From Eshraghiella sp045542375 (lineage in GTDB: Bacteria; Bacillota; Clostridia; Lachnospirales; Lachnospiraceae), in NCBI GenBank assembly GCA_045542375.1, contig JAZQKW010000090.1:1-8047 (forward strand): a stretch of DNA of 8,047 nucleotides, read 5' to 3'. The translations under genes and the position numbers were made by a program. This document shows positions 1 through 5,517 of the stretch, piece by piece. A model generated the notes under the pieces. The model saw nothing but the letters and a program-made list of their open reading frames with translations, was not told the origin of the DNA and searched no databases. The first letter of the stretch is position 1, and each line of letters starts with the position of its first letter.

Positions 1-2767
1 CATCTGTAAGGACAAATTCCGAACTGAAGGTTGGTACAGTCTGATTATATATGAGTTCAAAATCACTCATATGATTATACATAACATTTCCGTCTGGTTT
101 AGAGTAAGGATTTCCTATCTGATTGTGACTGCTGTCGTATAGTACAAATGTGATTTTCTCTAAGTTACCAACTTCGTATGCAACATCCATGTCATTTAAC
201 GCAGATGTGATTGCATATCGGATTTCAAACGCATTATTACCGGTTGTAGTTCTCTCCGACACAAAATTAGCTCTTAAAGTTGATGGGTCCGTTGTTGTAA
301 AGTTAATTCCGCCAAGATAGAAGTTGGCGTATTTATGTCTGTCACTAAATTCAGGGTTAGTCCACTCATAATCACTTGTATTAACTGGACCACTTACAGT
401 AATACTGTATCTTGTATTACGCTTTAATCCATCCTGCTTAAAATAATAAGTTGCCTTATTTCCATCTAAATCTCTCTCATCTTCGTATGCAAGTGTAATA
501 CCCTGCGTATTGCCGTCAGCACCCATAATTAATACCTTTAATGGGAACTCCGGACATACATTATCTATAATCATTCCGCTTACATCTTCTATTGTGATTG
601 TACCTTCAACCGAATCATAATCAACAACATCAAACGTAATGTTAGTTACAGGATATGTTCTCTTATCCATTGTAACAACATCCGAATTATTACTTGGAAT
701 CTCTACCGTCTTCTCGTTATCCTTAAATAATACAACCACTCTTCCGTAGTAGCTCTGGTTCGGATTAACATCAAATATAACATTCTGAAGTGAATCAACT
801 TCCTTCGAAGCTACAAATTCCCCATTACCTGCTGTTGTGTTAGCAGTTGTATACAACTCATATCTGTATCCCTTGATTCCATTGTCAGGGTCCTTAATTC
901 CCTGTTCAAGAGAAAGTGTTACTGTTCTGTATCTGTCACTTGCTACAGCCTTAGTCTTAACATCGCTTACAGATACTTTAACCGGAGGATTAACCTCGGA
1001 ATTCATATAATATGGAGTAGTCTTTAATGTTGACACATCAAGAGAAATATCAACCGGTAAAATATCATTTGTTACCTTACTCTCAACATTTACCAATCTT
1101 ACTACATAGTTAGAATCCGGATATAATTCCTTGCCGCTAAGAAGATTCTCTTCCATTGAGAATGTGAATTCCTTAGTACCTGTATTGGTTCCCTGTGCAA
1201 GGTCACGTCTGCTTATGTAATTGTTAGGATCATTTTCATTATAAAGAGCAATTCCATATGAGCTTATCTGACTGTCATCAGATACCGTAACCTTAACAAC
1301 AATCTTATCTGAAGTCACCTGTACTTTATGAAGTTTAATACCAAGTATATCTGTTGAAAATACTTTAGTAAGAAAATCCTGATTAAATTCACCATAATCA
1401 GTTGTATATGTACCATTTACTACAAGAACATACTCTGTATCCGGCTGAAGTTTCTGTGTTGTAATATTGGCCTTCTGTGGAGCAATACTGCTGATAAGAC
1501 CTTCTTCCGGATGGAATTCCTTGTCGTATCCTGCTACATATTCATAGCCCTCTCTTGTATAAATTGTCCATTTAAGATTATCACTAAGGAGTCCGTCTTC
1601 ATCAGTAACCTGTACCCAGATATCTGCTGAGTTGGCTCCTACAAAATAATCCTCTGTTATAATTGTAACCGTTGGTGCCGATGGCTGTTCAATAGAACCA
1701 ATTCCATCTGGTGAAACTGCTGTATCTGCATCATCTCCATCATCACCATCCTTACCATCATATCCAAGGTTACCTTCTTCTCCCTGCTCACCATCAGGTC
1801 CGTCACTTCCATCACTTCCTGACTGACCATTCTGTCCATTACCTCCCGCATTACCCTTGTCACCTGCGTTACCATTATCCCCCTTATCACCTGACTCGCC
1901 CTGTTCACCATCTTCACCATTAGCTCCGGTTTCACCATTGGCACCATCAGAACCATTAATAACATTAAATGTAGGTAATTTAACCTTGTCATCATTCTCA
2001 TCAATGTTAAGATTATCTTCTGAATCGATAATCATAGACTCAAGAGATATAGATTCCTCTCCATCAACCATAAAATACTTACTGATAAGTTCAAGCATAA
2101 CTCCACCATCGGTAAGAAGGTATGCATCTGATGAAACAGTCTGATATGTTCCCTGTTCGTGAACAAGACGTACAATTCCACCGTCAACATATCTAATCTC
2201 TACGTAGTCATCAAGAGTAACCTCTTTATCCTTGCTTAAATGCACCTTAATTCTTGGTGCAACAACCATATATGTATCATCTGCAATTTTCCATATAAAT
2301 TCCTGCATCTGCATCTTATCTCCAAGATAAGACATCTCGTACTGTGTTGCATTCTTAACTATTGTAGTCTTATCAGATACGCCAAAATAAGAAACCTGTT
2401 TTTCGCCGATTTCCATAAGATTCAAAATAACGCCGTTAGAAAAAGACTTAAGAGAGCCATCCGTATAATGAATGAACTGTTCTTTATCAACAGCTACACG
2501 ATTATTAGATGTATCCTTAAATGATATAAGGTTTCCGTATTTCTCCCTATATGTTGTTCCTGCCGAGAAATAATGCATCTCGTTAACATCTGTAGTTAAT
2601 GCCTCTGCTTCTGAAGGAACAAGTATGTAACCCGATGTCTCAAATTCCTTAAGGGATTTCTTATAAGATGTTATGGTTAACGCAGCAATTGCTATAAGCG
2701 CAACCACAACCACACAAGAAATGATTAGTAACAATTTTTTATGAAATGGTTTTGCAGATTGTTTCAT
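1..2767 (-). CDS. Large membrane-anchored surface protein with collagen-like Gly-X-Y stretch and Ig/Fn3-like repeats (3' end missing)
   Basis: This frame is open from an ATG at 2767 to the left edge, giving 922 codons with no stop, so the C-terminus is missing. An AAAGGAG site 10 nt upstream supports the start. Residues 1-11 are basic and 12-32 form one hydrophobic segment (LLLIISCVVVVALIAIAALTI). No clear signal-peptidase site follows, so I read it as a signal anchor with the bulk outside the cell. Residues 33-271 form a beta-rich domain I cannot name. Residues 272-346 are 25 uninterrupted Gly-X-Y triplets. From about 363 onward come modules of about 100-120 residues (roughly 363-470, 471-582, 590-699, 700-820 and 824 onward). 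Several carry Fn3-like signatures such as LQPDTEYVLVV and LYPDSNYVVRLV. An adhesin or cell-envelope stalk is the likely role, by inference. No sortase signal can be seen because the end is missing. The gene is transcribed alone, divergently from the nuclease operon. Confidence 0.88.
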   Translation of the reverse strand, partial: MKQSAKPFHKKLLLIISCVVVVALIAIAALTITSYKKSLKEFETSGYILVPSEAEALTTDVNEMHYFSAGTTYREKYGNLISFKDTSNNRVAVDKEQFIHYTDGSLKSFSNGVILNLMEIGEKQVSYFGVSDKTTIVKNATQYEMSYLGDKMQMQEFIWKIADDTYMVVAPRIKVHLSKDKEVTLDDYVEIRYVDGGIVRLVHEQGTYQTVSSDAYLLTDGGVMLELISKYFMVDGEESISLESMIIDSEDNLNIDENDDKVKLPTFNVINGSDGANGETGANGEDGEQGESGDKGDNGNAGDKGNAGGNGQNGQSGSDGSDGPDGEQGEEGNLGYDGKDGDDGDDADTAVSPDGIGSIEQPSAPTVTIITEDYFVGANSADIWVQVTDEDGLLSDNLKWTIYTREGYEYVAGYDKEFHPEEGLISSIAPQKANITTQKLQPDTEYVLVVNGTYTTDYGEFNQDFLTKVFSTDILGIKLHKVQVTSDKIVVKVTVSDDSQISSYGIALYNENDPNNYISRRDLAQGTNTGTKEFTFSMEENLLSGKELYPDSNYVVRLVNVESKVTNDILPVDISLDVSTLKTTPYYMNSEVNPPVKVSVSDVKTKAVASDRYRTVTLSLEQGIKDPDNGIKGYRYELYTTANTTAGNGEFVASKEVDSLQNVIFDVNPNQSYYGRVVVLFKDNEKTVEIPSNNSDVVTMDKRTYPVTNITFDVVDYDSVEGTITIEDVSGMIIDNVCPEFPLKVLIMGADGNTQGITLAYEDERDLDGNKATYYFKQDGLKRNTRYSITVSGPVNTSDYEWTNPEFSDRHKYANFYLGGINFTTTDPSTLRANFVSERTTTGNNAFEIRYAITSALNDMDVAYEVGNLEKITFVLYDSSHNQIGNPYSKPDGNVMYNHMSDFELIYNQTVPTFSSEFVLTD
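1730..1954 (-). repeat. Collagen-like (Gly-X-Y)25 tract
   Basis: Reading the minus strand, 75 consecutive codons form 25 perfect triplets running from GSD-GAN-GET to GKD-GDD-GDD, residues 272-346 of the surface protein. X/Y positions hold 14 Asp, 7 Glu, 8 Asn and 3 Lys but only one Pro (GPD). The tract is therefore strongly acidic and nearly proline-free, unlike the better-studied bacterial collagens such as streptococcal Scl, which use more Pro and balanced charge. A short acidic/Ala segment (ADTAVSPDG) links it to the first Fn3-like module. It could form a trimeric stalk or serve as a flexible spacer. The triplet periodicity also creates long spurious reading frames on both strands here. 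Confidence 0.95.
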
Positions 2768-2777
2768 TTTAATAATT

Positions 2778-2785
2778 CTCCTTTG
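2778..2785 (-). promoter_or_regulatory. Ribosome-binding site of the collagen-like surface protein
   Basis: The minus strand reads CAAAGGAG, ending 10 nt before the ATG at 2767. It is a strong match to the anti-Shine-Dalgarno sequence and fixes the start used here. Confidence 0.85.
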
Positions 2786-2808
2786 TTCAACCTATTTACA
2801 CGCGTTAT

Positions 2809-2837
2809 ATTATACTCCTATTCATAATAAAATTCAA
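2809..2837 (-). promoter_or_regulatory. Predicted sigma-A-type promoter for the collagen-like surface protein
   Basis: On the minus strand, TTGAAT (2837-2832) is followed after exactly 17 nt by a perfect TATAAT (2814-2809). Transcription should start near 2802, giving a leader of about 35 nt that carries the AAAGGAG site. This is a consensus-quality housekeeping promoter. The call rests on sequence match only. Confidence 0.75.
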
Positions 2838-2918
2838 TATAATTTGCAATGAAGTATCTTATTTCGTTTTATACGTTAAAGGCTGATAAGCGATTGTTAA
2901 TTGTGGTTGAGAAAAACA

Positions 2919-2948
2919 TTGTTCTTTATTCTATATTTAAGCTATAAT
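2919..2948 (+). promoter_or_regulatory. Predicted promoter for the 131-aa protein / nuclease operon
   Basis: A perfect TATAAT lies at 2943-2948. The best -35 match is weak (TTGTTC at 2919-2924, 18-nt spacing). An alternative TTGAGA at 2907-2912 would pair with TATATT at 2932-2937 at 19 nt. A good -10 with a poor -35 fits a promoter that may need an activator. The start site would be about 2955, inside the inverted repeat at 2949-2967. Confidence 0.6.
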
Positions 2949-2967
2949 AAATGTACTAAATACATTT
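2949..2967. promoter_or_regulatory. Perfect 7-bp inverted repeat at the predicted start site (candidate operator)
   Basis: AAATGTA-CTAAA-TACATTT is a perfect 7+5+7 inverted repeat. It begins directly after the TATAAT box and ends 3 nt before the AAGGAG ribosome-binding site. A repressor bound here would block initiation or promoter clearance. It does not match the BlaI/MecI/CopY order (TACA-nn-TGTA), and I do not recognise a regulator. With so few G/C pairs it is a poor RNA hairpin, so DNA binding is the likelier role if it has one. AT-rich sequence produces such repeats by chance, which limits confidence. Confidence 0.4.
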
Positions 2968-2970
2968 CAT

Positions 2971-2976
2971 AAGGAG
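2971..2976 (+). promoter_or_regulatory. Ribosome-binding site of the 131-aa protein
   Basis: AAGGAG lies 7 nt upstream of the ATG at 2984, at optimal spacing, and supports that start. Confidence 0.85.
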
Positions 2977-2983
2977 TACTTCA

Positions 2984-3379
2984 ATGAACATTTTATTATG
3001 TCTTGATGACAACAATGGTATGCTATTTAACAACAGAAGACAGAGCAGAGATTCTGAGGTTATCAATCGAATATACGAGATATCAAAAGGAAAACGTCTT
3101 CTGATACACTCTTTCAGCCGGTCACTTTTTGAAGGTAACTGCACAATCGACGACAACCTCCTTAATACGGCTAAAGAGGATGATTTCTGTTTTGTTGAAA
3201 ATCTTATGTTAAGTCCACACATTAACAGTATTAATTATCTATACATATTCCGTTGGAACAGAAGTTATCCACATGATATGATAACCGATGTGGATTTCAA
3301 CAATTTTACACTTATAAACACCGAAGAATTTACCGGAAGCTCACACGATAAAATAACACTGGAGGTATATAAATCATGA
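2984..3379 (+). CDS. Conserved hypothetical protein (131 aa), coupled to the secreted nuclease
   Basis: The start is supported by AAGGAG 7 nt upstream. There is no signal peptide or membrane segment, so the protein should be cytosolic. Recognisable conserved-looking patches are the N-terminal CLDDNNGMLFNNRRQSRD, a central DDFCFVEN, FRWNRSYP, and a C-terminal EEFTGSSHDKITLEVY. From memory, this resembles a small Clostridia family that some automatic pipelines label 'ribonuclease Z'. The metallo-beta-lactamase HxHxDH motif is absent, so I would not use that name. The N-terminus slightly recalls dihydrofolate reductase, but the length and the rest do not fit. Its stop overlaps the start of the nuclease gene by ATGA (3376-3379), implying translational coupling and a shared process. 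Function unknown. Cytosolic location with a secreted-nuclease neighbour is compatible with an accessory or protective role, but nothing in the sequence proves this. Confidence 0.85.
   Translation: MNILLCLDDNNGMLFNNRRQSRDSEVINRIYEISKGKRLLIHSFSRSLFEGNCTIDDNLLNTAKEDDFCFVENLMLSPHINSINYLYIFRWNRSYPHDMITDVDFNNFTLINTEEFTGSSHDKITLEVYKS
3361..3365 (+). promoter_or_regulatory. Ribosome-binding site of the nuclease, inside the upstream gene
   Basis: GGAGG lies within the last codons of the 131-aa gene, 10 nt before the nuclease ATG at 3376. It fixes the nuclease start. Together with the ATGA overlap it indicates coupled translation. Confidence 0.8.
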
Positions 3380-4296
3380 AATTCAAATTAGGGTCACTTA
3401 TTCTTGCACTGATGTTACTCTTTACCGGCTGTCAGCCTATAGATACATCCCAAGATGCAACCACTACTGAGACTTCCACAACTGAAGTTCCGACCACTGA
3501 GCCCCCGACTACTGAGGCTCCGACAGTTCCAGACATAACTTTTAATACATCAATGGTTCCTGTATATAGTGGTAAAGCATATGCCACAATCAATGATAAT
3601 ATTCCTTTCTTCAAAGAAAGTGACTTAACTGACATATCCTATGAGTATTATTCGGAACTTGATACCCTTGGCAGATGTGGAGAATGTATTGCCGTAATAG
3701 GTACAGACATAATGCCTACTGAAGACAGGGGAACTATAGGAAATGTCAAGCCTTCCGGATGGAATCAGAATAAATATGCCGGGCTTGTAGACGGCAATTA
3801 TCTGTACAACAGATGTCATTTAATCGGATATCAGTTAACAGGTGAGAACGCCAATCCTAAAAACCTAATAACCGGTACAAGATACCTTAATATCGAAGGA
3901 ATGCTACCATTTGAAAATATGGTTGCCGATTACGTAAAAGAAACAAAGAATCACGTTCTTTTTCGAGTAACTCCGATTTTCGAAGGTGACAATCTGCTTG
4001 CAAATGGAGTATTAATGGAAGCAATGTCCGTCGAAGACAAGGGTGAAGGAATTCTTTTCTGTGTATTCAGTTATAATATACAGCCCGGTGTAGGAATTAA
4101 TTATTCAGATGGCAGCAACTACCTGTTAGAGGAAGAGACTCCTACCCTTTCTGCCGGATACTGCTACAGAACTGCGACAGGTTCAATATACCATTCAATT
4201 AATGATTGCGGAAATACCAATCCAAATAATACTACACGAATTACCATTGAAGAAGCTAAGGCCGCAAAGCTTTCGGCTTGTAAAAAATGTTGGTAA
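3376..4296 (+). CDS. Secreted lipoprotein, DNA/RNA non-specific endonuclease (EndA / Endonuclea_NS_2 type)
   Basis: This 306-aa protein begins with a lipoprotein signal peptide, MKFKLGSLILALMLLFTGC, with Cys19 as the lipidation site (Phe at -3 is slightly atypical). A Thr/Glu/Pro linker follows at about 26-52. The nuclease domain spans about 60-250. It carries EDRGTIGNVKPSGW (116-129), NRCHLIGYQLTGENANPKNL (145-164) and GTRYLN (167-172). Matching from memory to pneumococcal EndA (His160, Asn182, Asn191), the general base would be His148 and the Mg-site residues Asn163 and Asn172; all three are present. Residues 262-306 form a separate module with Tyr-His-Ser (272-274), Cys278, Cys302 and Cys305. 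Family members degrade extracellular DNA and RNA or nick DNA at the surface for uptake. No competence genes are visible here, so nutrient scavenging or biofilm-DNA degradation is as likely. It is the second gene of a coupled operon and ends 18 nt before the shared terminator. Confidence 0.92.
   Translation: MKFKLGSLILALMLLFTGCQPIDTSQDATTTETSTTEVPTTEPPTTEAPTVPDITFNTSMVPVYSGKAYATINDNIPFFKESDLTDISYEYYSELDTLGRCGECIAVIGTDIMPTEDRGTIGNVKPSGWNQNKYAGLVDGNYLYNRCHLIGYQLTGENANPKNLITGTRYLNIEGMLPFENMVADYVKETKNHVLFRVTPIFEGDNLLANGVLMEAMSVEDKGEGILFCVFSYNIQPGVGINYSDGSNYLLEEETPTLSAGYCYRTATGSIYHSINDCGNTNPNNTTRITIEEAKAAKLSACKKCW
3460..3525 (+). repeat. Thr/Glu/Pro-rich linker with 15-nt tandem repeats
   Basis: Residues 29-50 of the nuclease read as imperfect five-residue units (TSTTE, VPTTE, PPTTE, APT). 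At DNA level the clearest copies are CCGACCACTGAG (from 3490) and CCGACTACTGAG (from 3505), 15 nt apart, with a partial copy at 3520. It probably forms an extended spacer lifting the nuclease domain off the lipid anchor, possibly O-glycosylated. The repeat could change length by slippage. Confidence 0.8.
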
Positions 4297-4307
4297 TGCA
4301 TACACAC

Positions 4308-4344
4308 AAAAAAAGAAACCTGAGTCATCAACACTCAGGTTTCT
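4308..4344. terminator. Shared (bidirectional) intrinsic terminator between converging operons
   Basis: A perfect 12-bp stem pairs AGAAACCTGAGT (4314-4325) with ACTCAGGTTTCT (4333-4344) around a 7-nt loop. On the minus strand the stem is followed at once by a run of seven T (complement of 4314-4308), a textbook terminator for the cNMP/DUF2225 gene ending at 4352. On the plus strand the stem lies 18 nt after the nuclease stop and is followed by CTCTTTATTAT, a weaker T-rich tail. It probably serves both operons but is stronger leftward. Confidence 0.9.
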
Positions 4345-4351
4345 CTCTTTA

Positions 4352-5491
4352 TTATCTGTTCTTCTGTTCCATTCTTGCCATTATCTGCAAAGCTCTGTTA
4401 CGAATTCTTTCATTCGGACTTTCAGCGGCTATTGTTATATAGTGTTTAACCTCTTTACGTTCGCCATTATTAATCATCATAGCTGCAAGGGACAACGCCG
4501 TAGTTGTTTTACTGTCTGCATCAAAGAACTCGTTGCCATCAATGGCAATTTTTAATTTATCCATTGCTTTCTTAGCACAATACGATGCAAATTCCATATC
4601 AGACACGTCTTTTGACATCCAATAGAGATTTCTCCACAGACTTCCAATTAGTGCATTAGCTCCCGGATTGATATGCTCATTAATGTTAATTGCCTGAAGA
4701 TACTTCATAACCATTATGTCAAAATCTCCACGCTTCTCCAACCTGTCCTCTACCACTGGCTTATGTTCGCTATACAGAAGTTTTTCGATTACCTCGAACT
4801 CAAAATTATTGACACCAAAAAACTTAAGGTAATGATTCGTATAATAACAATTCGGGCAGGAAATCACTTCTGTCCATAATGGATCGCAACCAAGATATAT
4901 AATTCTGCAATCTGCTTCAAAACTTTTTTCTTCCAAAATATTACGCTTCAAATCTTTAACTGTTACTGCTTTTCCGCAAATCGGACATTTCTGCTTGTAC
5001 TCATTAATAAGCTGTGGGTCCTGGTAAGGTGTCTTAACCACATGCCCCGATGTATATATAGTTGGAATCTCAAATTTAGGAACATGCCTATTCTTAACAA
5101 ATCGGTTATTCTGATACAGTTCGGCATTTAATTTTCGAATTCTGCCACTCATATTTTCAAGCATCTGTCCCGCAATTTCAGGACAGGTACTTAAAAATTC
5201 CTGAAGATTTTCTTTGGTAACGGCAACTGCTATTGTATCCTCAAGCGCAATGCACGAAGCACTGCGCGGAAGGTTATCAAATATCGCCATCTCTCCAAAA
5301 AAATCACCTTCTCTAATCGTAGCAACCTGTGTAAGCGTACCTATTACGCTTGTTATGTAGATTCCAACGGAGCCCTTTAAGATAATGTACATCTCATTTC
5401 CGGGCTGACCTTCGTGGCATACATAATCCTTGGCAAAAAATTGTTTCGGAACTGATATTTTTTTTAATTGTAATATTGTTTCTGGTTGCAT
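4352..5491 (-). CDS. Cyclic nucleotide-binding domain fused to DUF2225 (no DNA-binding domain)
   Basis: This 379-aa cytosolic protein has no signal peptide or membrane segment. Residues about 12-125 form a cNMP-binding (Crp/Fnr-type) beta-roll, with HEGQPGNEMYIILKGSVGIY and the phosphate-binding cassette FFGEMAIFDNLPRSAS (64-79). Glu67, Arg76 and Ser77 stand where CAP has its ligand-contacting Glu, Arg and Ser. Instead of a helix-turn-helix, the rest (about 165-379) looks like DUF2225: two CxxC pairs (Cys169/172 and Cys212/215), further Cys195 and Cys202, then a helical TPR-like tail. The knuckles may bind zinc. Although such proteins are often called Crp/Fnr regulators, this one should not bind DNA by the usual route; it more likely senses a nucleotide and acts through a partner. 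The start is fixed by AAGGAG 8 nt upstream. It lies 26 nt after the LRR gene with no convincing promoter between them. The ligand is unknown. Confidence 0.88.
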   Translation of the reverse strand: MQPETILQLKKISVPKQFFAKDYVCHEGQPGNEMYIILKGSVGIYITSVIGTLTQVATIREGDFFGEMAIFDNLPRSASCIALEDTIAVAVTKENLQEFLSTCPEIAGQMLENMSGRIRKLNAELYQNNRFVKNRHVPKFEIPTIYTSGHVVKTPYQDPQLINEYKQKCPICGKAVTVKDLKRNILEEKSFEADCRIIYLGCDPLWTEVISCPNCYYTNHYLKFFGVNNFEFEVIEKLLYSEHKPVVEDRLEKRGDFDIMVMKYLQAININEHINPGANALIGSLWRNLYWMSKDVSDMEFASYCAKKAMDKLKIAIDGNEFFDADSKTTTALSLAAMMINNGERKEVKHYITIAAESPNERIRNRALQIMARMEQKNR

Positions 5492-5499
5492 TCCATTTT

Positions 5500-5505
5500 C
5501 TCCTT
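5500..5505 (-). promoter_or_regulatory. Ribosome-binding site of the cNMP/DUF2225 gene
   Basis: The minus strand reads AAGGAG 8 nt before the ATG at 5491, within the 26-nt gap after the upstream stop. A second ATG at 5496 is closer to it but out of frame. Confidence 0.85.
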
Positions 5506-5517
5506 AAACAATAAATA

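Noticed and set aside
1657..2144. Met-rich minus-strand frame and Pro/Ser- or His-rich plus-strand frames over the collagen-like tract
   Set aside because: They are by-products of the Gly-X-Y codon periodicity, lie inside a continuous real gene, and have odd compositions with no ribosome-binding site.
2240..2524. Plus-strand frame of 94 codons
   Set aside because: It is antisense to the continuous surface-protein gene, has no ribosome-binding site and no recognisable domain.
2984..3379. Naming the 131-aa protein ribonuclease Z or dihydrofolate reductase
   Set aside because: It lacks the HxHxDH metal motif of RNase Z, and only its first residues loosely resemble dihydrofolate reductase.
3805..3825. 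NRCH in place of the NRGH/DRGH nuclease motif, as a sign of an inactive enzyme
   Set aside because: The catalytic His and both Asn equivalents are kept. From memory, NRCHLIGYQL is the usual form in Clostridia members of this family.
2984..4296. Toxin-immunity or defence pair
   Set aside because: The nuclease has a lipoprotein signal and an EndA-type scavenging/uptake nuclease fold, there are no polymorphic-toxin delivery domains, and the gene order (small gene first) is not the usual toxin-then-immunity order. It is kept only as an open possibility in the findings.
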